Shown here in pieces: positions 17,886-26,076 of a DNA stretch of 64,000 bases. The notes under the pieces were generated by a model, which worked only from the letters and a program-made list of their open reading frames with translations, did not search any database and had not been told where the DNA came from. The position numbers were made by a program, and so were the translations under genes. Positions within the stretch are counted from its first letter, which is position 1, and each line of letters opens with the position of its first letter. Origin of the DNA: Ruthenibacterium lactatiformans (GTDB taxonomy: Bacteria > Bacillota > Clostridia > Oscillospirales > Ruminococcaceae); assembly GCF_000949455.1 (NCBI RefSeq), contig NZ_JXXK01000010.1, positions 45,080 through 109,079 on the forward strand, given 5' to 3'.

Positions 17886-18248
17886 ATGTCGCACTACCAT
17901 TTGCCCCATAATCATGGACAAGACATTGATAAAGTTTTAGATAAAATGCCTGCGGAAGAAAACTTCCGGGATATAGCGATCCTTTTTCAGCAGTTGAGTG
18001 ATCCGTCACGCCTGCGGCTCCTGTGGCTGTTGTGCCACAGTGAGGAATGTGTCTGCAATTTAGCGGCAGCGGTACAAATGAGCGCACCGGCCATTTCCCA
18101 CCACTTGAAAAATCTGAAAAGCAGCGGTCTGATTACCAGCCGCAGGGAGGGAAAGGAAGTCTACTATACTTTATCCAACACAGGCCCTGCAAAACTTCTC
18201 CATAAAACCGTTGATGCCTTGTTTGAAATATCTTGTCCGACTGATTGA
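17886..18248 (+). CDS. ArsR/CadC-type metal sensor with His-rich N-terminus
   Basis: A 120-aa ArsR-family repressor. EECVCNLAAAV contains the CxC of the alpha-3 soft-metal site of ArsR/CadC, unlike its divergent neighbour. The N-terminus MSHYHLPHNHG adds four His residues that could join a metal site. Recognition helix MSAPAISHHLKNL. AAGGAGG at 17871-17877 sets the start. It converges on the Cd/Zn-type ATPase gene across a shared terminator and probably controls that operon or its own. Confidence 0.88.
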   Translation: MSHYHLPHNHGQDIDKVLDKMPAEENFRDIAILFQQLSDPSRLRLLWLLCHSEECVCNLAAAVQMSAPAISHHLKNLKSSGLITSRREGKEVYYTLSNTGPAKLLHKTVDALFEISCPTD

Positions 18249-18257
18249 TAAGTGAAA

Positions 18258-18295
18258 TGCGCCGCTGTTTCCACAATGGACAGCGGCGCATTTTT
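18258..18295. terminator. bidirectional terminator
   Basis: TGCGCCGCTGT (18258-18268) pairs with ACAGCGGCGCA (18280-18290), followed by TTTTTAT. It closes the arsR and ATPase genes from opposite sides. Confidence 0.8.
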
Positions 18296-18312
18296 ATATC
18301 CCTGCTTATCTG

Positions 18313-20178
18313 TCAACGTGTCGCGGGGAGGAATTTCTTTACCCGCATCGCTCGAATCGCATTTAGAATAGCGATGACCGATACGCCAACATCTGCAAAA
18401 ACGGCTGCCCACATATTTGCGTATCCAGTAGCTCCCAAAATCAAAACTAAAATCTTGACGCCGAGAGCAAACACGATATTCTCATTTGCGATACGGATTG
18501 TCTTTCTGGCAATCTGGACAACTGCGGAGATCTTCGAGGGTTCATCTGTCATCAAAACCACGTCCGCAGCCTCAATCGCCGCATCGGAGCCAAGACCGCC
18601 CATGGCAATACCTACATCCGCACGAGCAAGCACAGGCGCATCGTTGATTCCATCGCCAACAAACACCAGTTTCCCCTTTTCGGTGGTCTGCCGGAGCATC
18701 ATTTCTACACGGTCAACCTTGTCCGCCGGGAGCAATTCGGTATATGCCTGATCCAGCCCCAGCTTTTGCGCCACTTTCTTTCCGACGGCATCTGCATCGC
18801 CGGTGAGCATGACGGTTTTCCTGACGCCGACTTCCTTTAACGCTTTGATTGCAGACGGAGCATCTGCTTTGATTTCATCTTCAATGACAATGTAACCAGC
18901 ATATTTTCCGTTGCAGGCCAGATAGATGACTGTACCAATGGCATTCGAGGGGATATAGGCAATTCCTTCTTTATCCATCAGTTTTGCGTTGCCAGCGAGA
19001 ATTGTTTTCCCATCTATGACAGCGCGGACGCCGTGACCGGCAATTTCCTGCACATCACTAATGCGGCTGTGGTCGATCTTCTTGCCATACGCCTTTTTTA
19101 TGGAGAGTGAGATCGGATGGTTGGAGTAGTCCTCGGCATAAGCCGCCAGCTCCAAAAGCTGTGCCTCTTTCATGCTTACTGCATTGATCTGGCTGACCGC
19201 AAAAGAACCCTTTGTCAAGGTGCCGGTTTTATCGAATACCACCACCTCTGTATGGGCCAGCGATTCCAAATAGTTACTGCCTTTGACAAGGACGCCGATT
19301 TTGGATGCACCGCCGATGCCGCCAAAGAAACTAAGCGGAATAGAGATAACCAGAGCGCAGGGGCAGGAAATCACCAGGAAGGTCAGTGCCCGGTAAATCC
19401 AGACCGTGAATGGCTGTCCAGTGACAAGAGGCGGCAGAACTGCAAGGGCAATCGCTGCAAAGACCACAATCGGGGTGTAGTAGCGGGCAAAACGGCTGAT
19501 AAAGTTTTCTGTTTTTCCTTTTTTGTCGCTGGCATTCTCCACAAGGTCCAAAATTTTTGCAACAGTGGATTCCCCATACTTTTTAGTGGTCTGAATGGTC
19601 AGGATGCCTGTCTGGTTGATGCACCCGCTGATTACTTCCATCCCAGGTTCCACGTCACGGGGCATGGATTCGCCGGTGAGAGCAGATGTATCCAAAGCGG
19701 ACGTGCCTTTGATGATTTTACCATCCAGCGGCACCCGTTCACCAGGCTTTACTACAATCGTATCCCCGATGTTTACTTCTTCAGGATCGACCTGTTCAAG
19801 TTTTCCATTCCGTTCTACATTTGCATAGTCAGGGCGAATGTCCATCAGGCTTGCAATGGATTTTCTGGATTTGGAAACCGCATAGGACTGGAACCATTCT
19901 CCTACCTGATAGAACAGCATAACGGCTACGCCCTCAGAGTGTTCTCCTAAGATCAGTGCGCCAATAGTGGCAATCGTCATCAGAAAGTTTTCATCGAATA
20001 CCTGCCCATGCAGGATATTGGTGAGAGCCTTCCAGACAATATCCCAGCCGATTACAACATAGCAGACCAGAAATACTGCCATTTCCGCAGTCGGATCAAG
20101 TGTGAGCAGACTGCCGGCAGCGAACAGCACTGCCGCAATGATAATGCGGAAAAGCAGGTGCTTTTGTTTTCGTGTCAT
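18313..20178 (-). CDS. P1B-type Cd/Zn/Co-exporting ATPase
   Basis: A 621-aa heavy-metal efflux pump of the plasma membrane. Visible: actuator TGES near residue 168, membrane CPC (Cys272, Cys274) in the context ISCPCALVISIPLSFFGGIG typical of the Zn/Cd/Pb subgroup, phosphorylation Asp316 in DKTGTLTKG, and GDGINDAPVLARADVG in the ATP domain. It has no N-terminal HMA domain; that role may be filled by the separate 72-aa HMA peptide encoded just upstream. The ATG at 20178 lies 9 bases after GGAG; the ATG at 20187 abuts that ribosome site and is less likely. Confidence 0.93.
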   Translation of the reverse strand: MTRKQKHLLFRIIIAAVLFAAGSLLTLDPTAEMAVFLVCYVVIGWDIVWKALTNILHGQVFDENFLMTIATIGALILGEHSEGVAVMLFYQVGEWFQSYAVSKSRKSIASLMDIRPDYANVERNGKLEQVDPEEVNIGDTIVVKPGERVPLDGKIIKGTSALDTSALTGESMPRDVEPGMEVISGCINQTGILTIQTTKKYGESTVAKILDLVENASDKKGKTENFISRFARYYTPIVVFAAIALAVLPPLVTGQPFTVWIYRALTFLVISCPCALVISIPLSFFGGIGGASKIGVLVKGSNYLESLAHTEVVVFDKTGTLTKGSFAVSQINAVSMKEAQLLELAAYAEDYSNHPISLSIKKAYGKKIDHSRISDVQEIAGHGVRAVIDGKTILAGNAKLMDKEGIAYIPSNAIGTVIYLACNGKYAGYIVIEDEIKADAPSAIKALKEVGVRKTVMLTGDADAVGKKVAQKLGLDQAYTELLPADKVDRVEMMLRQTTEKGKLVFVGDGINDAPVLARADVGIAMGGLGSDAAIEAADVVLMTDEPSKISAVVQIARKTIRIANENIVFALGVKILVLILGATGYANMWAAVFADVGVSVIAILNAIRAMRVKKFLPATR

Positions 20179-20200
20179 AATAAACATCTCCTTTCAGTCA

Positions 20201-20232
20201 AACACCGGCTGCCGTTTCTGGCAGCCGGTGTT
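20201..20232 (-). terminator. hairpin between HMA and ATPase genes
   Basis: AACACCGGCTGCC pairs perfectly with GGCAGCCGGTGTT around a 6-base loop. Without a clean T-run it may adjust the ratio of peptide to pump rather than stop transcription. Confidence 0.55.
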
Positions 20233-20241
20233 CAGCTTTTC

Positions 20242-20460
20242 TTACGCCTTGACCGTTACATCCGGCTCAATCTTTTTGATAAGCGCCTTGGCCTCAGCCA
20301 GAATTGCGTCGAAGCGGTCATCCGGAGCATCCAGAACCATCTTCTGGCTCAGAAAGTTCACTTCCACGTCATTTACGCCGTCGATTTTCTGTACGGCTTT
20401 CTGAATCTTGGCGGCACAGTGGCCGCAGTCAAGGTCGATCAGCTTAATGGTCTTTTTCAT
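20242..20460 (-). CDS. stand-alone heavy-metal-associated (HMA) peptide
   Basis: A 72-aa ferredoxin-like HMA domain with the metal motif DLDCGHCAAKIQ (CxxC around residues 13-16). The C-terminal part VLDAPDDRFDAILAEAKALI completes the fold. The ATG at 20460 follows AAGGGGG; a GTG directly before it is an alternative. It is the first gene of the unit with the ATPase and probably delivers metal to the pump or buffers it. Confidence 0.88.
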   Translation of the reverse strand: MKKTIKLIDLDCGHCAAKIQKAVQKIDGVNDVEVNFLSQKMVLDAPDDRFDAILAEAKALIKKIEPDVTVKA

Positions 20461-20509
20461 CACAAAGACCCCCTTTCCTTTTAGTATTTGGTTGGTTTGA
20501 CATGGCCGA

Positions 20510-20571
20510 ACAATTAAACATTCATTTAACTGTTACGGGCACAGTATATTCACACAACGGCTTAAAGTCAA
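20510..20571 (-). promoter_or_regulatory. promoter and ArsR-type operator of the HMA/ATPase operon
   Basis: On the minus strand TTGACT (20566-20571), 17 bases, TATACT (20543-20548). Just downstream lies the inverted repeat ACAATTAAAC / ATTTAACTGT (20510-20533), 8 of 10 positions matching, placed to block transcription. It probably binds one of the two ArsR-type sensors. Confidence 0.65.
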
Positions 20572-20594
20572 TGGATTGGGAAAGGGTTCTGCCC

Positions 20595-20623
20595 TTTGGA
20601 TTGCAAATCCTGCTGATTGGAGC
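20595..20623 (+). repeat. 29-base direct repeat, copy 1
   Basis: 27 of 29 bases match 30879-30907. It contains the small palindrome GGATTGCAAATCC and ends in GATTGGAGC, which acts as a ribosome site for the ORF at 20629. The two copies bracket 10.3 kb of metal-related cargo. Confidence 0.65.
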
Positions 20624-20628
20624 AGACG

Positions 20629-20733
20629 ATGGCAACTTACACTTTATATAATCTTTGTGATGGAACAACAGGGCATATTAGCATTATATATTCAAAGTAC
20701 ACAGCAGTTCCGGGCACACTTAGAGCTAATTAA
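20629..20733 (+). CDS. possible 34-aa peptide
   Basis: Starts MATYTLYNLCDGTTGHIS with GGAG in the repeat six bases upstream. No family recognised. It could be a leader peptide or the remnant of a gene whose start region matches that of the AraC regulator at 30916. Confidence 0.3.
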   Translation: MATYTLYNLCDGTTGHISIIYSKYTAVPGTLRAN

Positions 20734-20750
20734 GAGAGAGGCTGATAGAT

Positions 20751-20942
20751 ATGAGCAATAACACTAAAATCCTTTTTGGCATCTTTTGCTTGATGCTCAC
20801 TCTTGTATTTCTCTATGCTTTAACAGCACTTGACTTCAACGGAAATGATTCGGCTTTTATCATTCTGGTTTTAGCGATAATATCTCTGGTAACTGGATTG
20901 TTCTTTGGTATTTCGGGGATTCTTTCGAGCCGAAAAAAATGA
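20751..20942 (+). CDS. small two-pass membrane protein (63 aa)
   Basis: Two hydrophobic helices (ILFGIFCLMLTLVFLYALTA and AFIILVLAIISLVTGLFFG) around a short polar loop and a basic tail (SSRKK). AGAGAGG precedes the ATG. Function unknown. It is followed by another tiny membrane ORF, so the two may be a pair. Confidence 0.55.
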   Translation: MSNNTKILFGIFCLMLTLVFLYALTALDFNGNDSAFIILVLAIISLVTGLFFGISGILSSRKK

Positions 20943-21046
20943 TAATACTATGCCACTCTCAGCTTTGGATCGTTCTCAGTTTCCGGTGGTGGTTCTTCAG
21001 ACGAACGGCGTAATCAAAAAACTTTTAGCTATTAAGAGGTCGAACA

Positions 21047-21196
21047 ATGAGGGTTGTAATTTCTGTCCTATTTGGAATTATCAGTGCAATAGCCGGTACT
21101 GCATGTGCCTTTTTTAATCCTGGTATTGGTGCAGTAGTGTCAATCAGCATTATTGGGAGTGGAGTCATCTATTTTGTGTCCCAAAAAGATGATTGA
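21047..21196 (+). CDS. small membrane protein (49 aa)
   Basis: Starts MRVVISVLFGIISAIAG with AGAGG upstream. Two hydrophobic stretches with Gly/Ser small-residue packing, ending VSQKDD. Followed at once by a hairpin. No family recognised. Confidence 0.45.
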   Translation: MRVVISVLFGIISAIAGTACAFFNPGIGAVVSISIIGSGVIYFVSQKDD

Positions 21197-21200
21197 TAAT

Positions 21201-21242
21201 AAATTTGGCGGAGATGCCATTGTCGGTATCCCCGCCAAATTT
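21201..21242 (+). terminator. hairpin after the small membrane ORFs
   Basis: AAATTTGGCGG (21201-21211) pairs with CCGCCAAATTT (21232-21242). Between here and 21411 I see no convincing gene; a 130-bp stretch has an open minus frame of doubtful quality. Confidence 0.5.
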
Positions 21243-21411
21243 GTAAAAAGGCCAAATGGAGCAAAAAACCTGCCTATCGGAGCGGACAACCAATCAAGCC
21301 AATGTCTATAATGAAAAATGGTCAAAGACCTTGCACGCAGACTTTGTGATCGGGGCGGCGGCATCTTTCCCCCAAGATACCGAAAGCCCCTTTTCATAAC
21401 AGTTTTTAGTT

Positions 21412-21430
21412 CCCTACGGGGGAGGGGTAC
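21412..21430 (+). promoter_or_regulatory. CsoR-type operator upstream of the Cu-ATPase
   Basis: CCCTACGGGGGAGGGGTAC is a GC-rich pseudo-palindrome of the kind bound by copper sensor CsoR. It lies 33 bases before the ATPase start. The csoR gene follows the ATPase, consistent with self-regulation. Confidence 0.55.
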
Positions 21431-21462
21431 TGCGGCGCAAAATTATATTTCAGAAAGAAGGG

Positions 21463-24042
21463 ATGATTTTGCAAAAAGAACAATTTGATATTACGGGCAT
21501 GACCTGTTCGGCCTGCTCTGCCAGGATCGAAAAGAGCGTCGGTAAGCTGCCCGGAATCAAAGAAGTATCGGTCAATCTGTTGAAAAACAGCATGGTTGCC
21601 TCTTATGACGAATCCGTTCTGGATACGGCGGGAATCGTCCAGGCTGTTGAAAAGGCCGGATATGGAGCCATACCAAAGACCTCTGCTCAAAGCAAAAACC
21701 GCTCACCTGCACCAGCATCGAAAGCGGAAGTCAGTACGGCTCAAGCCGAATACAAGCAAATGAAACAAAGGCTGTTGCTTTCCGCGCTTTTTACGATTCC
21801 ACTGTTTTACATCTCCATGGGACACATGATGGGGTGGCCGCTCCCCGGTTTTCTGCTGGGAATGGAAAATGCAATCAGCTTTGCATTTACCCAGTTTCTT
21901 TTGTTGATTCCGGTGGTATTTATCAATTTCAAATATTACCGGATGGGGTTTAAGACCTTATTCCACGGCTCCCCCAACATGGATTCCTTGATTGCCATAG
22001 GTTCCAGCGCCGCAATCATTTATGGTATCTACGCCATATATAAGATCGGCATTGGGTTCGGCCATGGGGATATGGCTACGGTCCATAGCTTTATGATGGA
22101 CCTGTATTTTGAATCCGCAGGCATGATCCTCACGCTCATTACCTTGGGGAAAACGCTGGAGGCCCGCGCCAAAGGTAAGACCTCAGATGCGATCACAAAG
22201 CTGATGAATCTGGCCCCTAAGACCGCTACGGTGGAACGGGATGGTCAGGAATTCCAGATACCTGTGGAAGAAGTGCAGTTGGGTGAAACCATAATCGTAA
22301 AAGCCGGTGAATCGGTGCCGGTGGATGGAACCGTTATCGAAGGCTTTGCGTCCATTGATGAATCCGCTTTGACCGGCGAAAGCATCCCTGTAGAAAAACA
22401 CATTGGGGACAAAGTGATCGGTGCAACGACCAGTAAGTCCGGCTATTTCAAAATGCAGGCCACCAAAGTGGGGGATGATACCACATTGGCTCAAATCGTC
22501 CGGCTGGTGGATGAAGCGACCAGCTCCAAAGCTCCCATTGCAAAAATGGCAGATAAGGTCAGCGGTGTGTTTGTGCCGGTAGTCATCAGCATTTCCCTGA
22601 TTGCAATCATTATATGGCTGCTGTTAGGGTACGGATTTGAATTTGCCCTGTCCATCGGTATCTCTATTTTAGTCATTTCCTGTCCCTGCGCGTTGGGGCT
22701 GGCTACTCCCACCGCCATCATGGTGGGAACCGGAAAAGGCGCAACAAACGGGATCTTAATCAAATCGGCGGAGGCCCTGGAAACGGCTCACGACATCAAT
22801 ACGGTTGTTCTGGATAAAACAGGAACCATTACACAGGGAACCCCGGTGGTAACGGATCTGCTCTGCAAGGCAGGCATTCAGAAAAAGGAACTTTTGCAGA
22901 TTGCTGCTTCCTTGGAAAAGCTGTCGGAACACCCGCTGGCAGATGCGATTGTGGCAGAGGCAGATAATGAGAAACTTCCGCTGCTGCCGGTCAGTGAATT
23001 TACACAGATTCCAGGCCAGGGAATTGTCGGAAGAATCGGGACTGACCTCTGTTTGGCCGGAAATCGCCGGTTGCTGAACAACCATCAGATTGAAGGCGGC
23101 CATCTTCTTCAGCTTGGCGAGGACATGGCTATGGACGGAAAAACGCCATTGTTCTTTGCCTGTGGAGGAGAGTTGATCGGTGTGATTGCCGTGGCAGATG
23201 TGGTGAAACCCACCAGCAAGCAGGCGGTGCAGGAGTTGAGCCGATTAGGGCTTGAAGTCGTTATGCTGACCGGGGATAACGCTAAGACCGCAGAGGCCAT
23301 CCGGCGTCAAGTCGGCGTGGATCGAGTTGTAGCGGAAGTGTTTCCGCAGGATAAAGAGAAAGAGATACGGCGGCTGCAAAGCGAAGGGAAAAAGGTTGCC
23401 ATGGTGGGAGACGGTATCAATGACGCTCCTGCCCTTGCCAGAGCCGATGTTGGTATCGCCATCGGAGCAGGTACAGATGTTGCGATTGAGTCAGCGGATA
23501 TTGTTTTGATGAAAAGCGATCTGCTGGATGTGTCTACCGCCGTACAGCTCAGCAAAGCGGTTATCCGTAATATCAAGCAAAATCTGTTCTGGGCATTTAT
23601 TTATAATGTCATCGGGATTCCGGTAGCTGCCGGATTGTTCTATTTGTCTTTTGGGTTGAAGTTGAACCCGATGATCGGAGCCTTTGCCATGAGTTTCAGT
23701 TCCGTATTTGTTGTATCCAATGCGCTGCGGTTAAGATGGTTTAAGGCGAAACACATTTCCTCTATGGAGCTGGGGACATTCCAGTCAGACAGCTCATCAA
23801 ATAGCAAAGAAGATAGAAAAGGAGAAATTCACATGGAAAAGACACTGAAGATTGAAGGTATGGTTTGCGGGAACTGCGTAAAGCACGTCGATAAGGCGCT
23901 GCGGGAAATCCAGGGCGTGGAACAGGTTGAAGTCAGCCTGGAGGATAAGTCGGCAAAGGTACAGATGGGTTGTACCGTATCGGACGATGTGCTGAAAGCG
24001 GCTATCGAAGATGCTGGCTATCAGGTTGTCGAGATCCAGTAA
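21463..24042 (+). CDS. copA: Cu(+)-exporting P1B-ATPase with C-terminal CopZ-like fusion
   Basis: An 859-aa copper efflux ATPase. N-terminal HMA domain with GMTCSACSAR (Cys15, Cys18); membrane CPC at Cys407/Cys409 in ISCPCALGLATPTAIM, the Cu subgroup signature; phosphorylated Asp451 in DKTGTIT; GDGINDAPALARADVG. After the last membrane helix a Ser/Asn/Lys linker leads to a second HMA domain (GMVCGNCVKHV, residues about 791-859), an unusual C-terminal place. That domain has its own ribosome site (AAAAGGAG) and ATG at 23833, so a free chaperone may also be made. The start is 21463, or a TTG at 21469. csoR follows 11 bases downstream. Confidence 0.93.
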   Translation: MILQKEQFDITGMTCSACSARIEKSVGKLPGIKEVSVNLLKNSMVASYDESVLDTAGIVQAVEKAGYGAIPKTSAQSKNRSPAPASKAEVSTAQAEYKQMKQRLLLSALFTIPLFYISMGHMMGWPLPGFLLGMENAISFAFTQFLLLIPVVFINFKYYRMGFKTLFHGSPNMDSLIAIGSSAAIIYGIYAIYKIGIGFGHGDMATVHSFMMDLYFESAGMILTLITLGKTLEARAKGKTSDAITKLMNLAPKTATVERDGQEFQIPVEEVQLGETIIVKAGESVPVDGTVIEGFASIDESALTGESIPVEKHIGDKVIGATTSKSGYFKMQATKVGDDTTLAQIVRLVDEATSSKAPIAKMADKVSGVFVPVVISISLIAIIIWLLLGYGFEFALSIGISILVISCPCALGLATPTAIMVGTGKGATNGILIKSAEALETAHDINTVVLDKTGTITQGTPVVTDLLCKAGIQKKELLQIAASLEKLSEHPLADAIVAEADNEKLPLLPVSEFTQIPGQGIVGRIGTDLCLAGNRRLLNNHQIEGGHLLQLGEDMAMDGKTPLFFACGGELIGVIAVADVVKPTSKQAVQELSRLGLEVVMLTGDNAKTAEAIRRQVGVDRVVAEVFPQDKEKEIRRLQSEGKKVAMVGDGINDAPALARADVGIAIGAGTDVAIESADIVLMKSDLLDVSTAVQLSKAVIRNIKQNLFWAFIYNVIGIPVAAGLFYLSFGLKLNPMIGAFAMSFSSVFVVSNALRLRWFKAKHISSMELGTFQSDSSSNSKEDRKGEIHMEKTLKIEGMVCGNCVKHVDKALREIQGVEQVEVSLEDKSAKVQMGCTVSDDVLKAAIEDAGYQVVEIQ

Positions 24043-24053
24043 GCGGCCTGCCT

Positions 24054-24317
24054 ATGAAAGCAAAAAGGAGCGACATCACCCACAAACTGAAAATTGCGAG
24101 AGGGCAGATAGACGGAATCCTGCAAATGGTGGAGGAAGATCGCTATTGTGTGGATATATCTACCCAAATTCAGGCAACAATGGCATTGCTTAAAAGCGCC
24201 AACCAACAGATATTGCAAGCCCATATTCGGAGTTGTGTCCGGGAGGCGCTGCAAACGGATGCTGAAAATCCAAAGTTGGAAGAAGCCTTGAAACTGCTGG
24301 AGAAAATGGCACAATGA
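24054..24317 (+). CDS. csoR: CsoR-family copper sensor
   Basis: An 87-aa all-helical DUF156 repressor. Cys32, His57 and Cys61 (DRYCVDI; AHIRSC) match the Cu(I) ligands of CsoR, and KIARGQIDGILQMVEEDRYC is the family N-terminal signature. It starts 11 bases after copA and has no strong ribosome site of its own, so it depends on copA transcription. Expected to release the operator at 21412 when Cu(I) binds. Confidence 0.9.
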   Translation: MKAKRSDITHKLKIARGQIDGILQMVEEDRYCVDISTQIQATMALLKSANQQILQAHIRSCVREALQTDAENPKLEEALKLLEKMAQ

Positions 24318-24322
24318 TACCG

Positions 24323-24358
24323 GGAGCGGAAAGGCGTTCAGCCTTTTCCGCTCCTGAT
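24323..24358 (+). terminator. terminator after csoR
   Basis: GGAGCGGAAAGGC pairs with GCCTTTTCCGCTCC (one bulge), followed by TGATTTTG. Confidence 0.7.
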
Positions 24359-24468
24359 TTTGTGTCAATTTGGATTGCTATTCCTGCGGTTTGGAGCGTA
24401 CAAACGCCCCGCAATTTTATATACTTTTTATGGTTAGACGTGGCTAATATCAAATAGGAGGTAACGTG

Positions 24469-25842
24469 ATGAAACAATCACTGGATACAAGAACAAAGCT
24501 GCTTACACAGCGCCCCTTCTCGCTGATGCTGGAGCTGAGCATCCCTGCGGTCCTCGGCATGGTTGTTGTGGGCCTCTATAACATGATGGATTCCATCTTT
24601 GTCGGACAGATGGTTGGGGATATTCAGATGGGAGCCGTATCGGTTTCCTATCCGTTTACCCTGATCAACGCCGGTTCCGCAGCCATGTTGGGCGTGGGTT
24701 CCGCCTCAGTCTTATCGAGAGCCATTGGCAAAAAGGACAACGATACGGTAAAGAAGATCATGGGCAATCTGGTTGCTGCTGTTGTGATCCTATCTGTGAT
24801 TTACACAGTCATCGGCATGGTCTTTACCCGTCAGCTTTTATCTCTGGCCGGAGCCAGTGACAATATCCTGAACTACGCCGAAAAGTATCTGCGGATTATA
24901 TTTGCTGGTTCTCTGCTGGTCAACTTCTTCCAAAGCGCAAACATGGTGATCCGAGGAGAAGGCCAGCTCAAGAAAGCAATGTTCATCATCGCCAGCGGTG
25001 CTATCCTGAACATTATTCTTGACCCCATTTTTATTTCCATTCTGAATCCTTATGGGATGGGGATTGAGGCTGCTGCTTATGCTACTGTGCTGTCCCAGTT
25101 TGTCCAGGCTGCGATTACTGTGTGGTACTTCAAAAAGAAAAGTCGAAATGTAAAAATAGGCCGTATCCGTATTGATGGGCCTATTCTCCGTCAGGTGCTT
25201 GCGGTTGGCATCTCTGCTCTGTTGATGCAAGTTTTGACCCTTGTTCAGCAGACCGTGATTTACCGTGTAGCTGCCAACTATGGCGGAGAGACTTCACAGA
25301 TCCTTTTGGGTGCTGCCCTGCGGTTCTGGAATTTCTCCTTTGTCCCTCTGTGGGGAATCAGTCAGGGATTCCAGCCTGCGGCCGGTACGAACTACGGAGC
25401 AAAGGATTACGACCGTGTAAAGCTACTGACCAAAGTATTCATTGCGGCGGCCACCGTCCTGTCCCTGCTGTTCTGGATTCCCGCCGAGCTGCTCCCGGAG
25501 CAGGTGCTTTCTATGTTCATTACAACGCCGGGGGTGGCAGCGTCAGGAGTGACGAATTTCCGCATTATGTTCAGCACCTACATTTTACAGGGAAGTTTTC
25601 TGATTGCGGTCACACTGTTCCAGTCCTTGGGTAAGGCGAATAAGGCCACATGGCTGGTGCTGTTCCGCCAGATTATCCTCTTTATTCCGCTGTGTGTCCT
25701 CTTGCCGATGATCGGCGGCCTGGGCATTCGCGGCGTATGGCTGGCGATTGCTCTGACAGATGCGGTTCTGGTTGTAATCACGATTGCGATGATGGCGTCT
25801 GAATTTCGTAAAATGCCGCGCACTTTGCAGGCTTTGCGGTAA
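24469..25842 (+). CDS. MATE-family multidrug efflux transporter
   Basis: A 457-aa inner-membrane antiporter with about 12 hydrophobic helices. PFSLMLELSIPAVLGMVVVG, NMMDSIFVGQMVG and a second-half repeat starting near LRQVLAVGISALLMQVLTLV are typical of MepA-like MATE pumps. TAGGAGGT sets the ATG at 24469; a GTG three bases earlier is less likely. It sits between csoR and feoA but has its own upstream region with a TATACT box near 24420. Substrate unknown. Confidence 0.92.
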   Translation: MKQSLDTRTKLLTQRPFSLMLELSIPAVLGMVVVGLYNMMDSIFVGQMVGDIQMGAVSVSYPFTLINAGSAAMLGVGSASVLSRAIGKKDNDTVKKIMGNLVAAVVILSVIYTVIGMVFTRQLLSLAGASDNILNYAEKYLRIIFAGSLLVNFFQSANMVIRGEGQLKKAMFIIASGAILNIILDPIFISILNPYGMGIEAAAYATVLSQFVQAAITVWYFKKKSRNVKIGRIRIDGPILRQVLAVGISALLMQVLTLVQQTVIYRVAANYGGETSQILLGAALRFWNFSFVPLWGISQGFQPAAGTNYGAKDYDRVKLLTKVFIAAATVLSLLFWIPAELLPEQVLSMFITTPGVAASGVTNFRIMFSTYILQGSFLIAVTLFQSLGKANKATWLVLFRQIILFIPLCVLLPMIGGLGIRGVWLAIALTDAVLVVITIAMMASEFRKMPRTLQALR

Positions 25843-25854
25843 GGAGGGGCGGCT

Positions 25855-26070
25855 ATGTATCTCTGTGACGGAACCGTAGGAAACAGCTATAAAGTAAAAG
25901 AAATAAAGTTACCGATCAACATTGAAAAGCGCCTTGAAGCATTGGGAATGACACAAGGAACGCCCATTGAGGTACTGAACAGCAAGGGGCATGGAATCCT
26001 GATTGTGAAAATACGAGGAACCCGGTTTGCATTGGGGCGCAATATCACGAAGAATATTTTAGTGGGGTAA
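25855..26070 (+). CDS. feoA: FeoA-type SH3-fold protein
   Basis: A 71-aa FeoA-domain protein (IEKRLEALGMTQGTPIEVLN, GTRFALGRNITKNILV) that supports ferrous iron transport by FeoB. AAGGAGG precedes it. It lies 12 bases after the MATE gene and 6 bases before feoB. Confidence 0.9.
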   Translation: MYLCDGTVGNSYKVKEIKLPINIEKRLEALGMTQGTPIEVLNSKGHGILIVKIRGTRFALGRNITKNILVG

Positions 26071-26076
26071 ATTCTG

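Noticed and set aside
19117..19950. 277-codon plus-strand frame inside the Cd/Zn ATPase
   Set aside because: Antisense to motifs that are certain (CPC, DKTGT).
21140..21397. 85-codon minus-strand frame before copA
   Set aside because: No ribosome site, overlaps the end of a small plus-strand ORF, and its composition looks non-coding.
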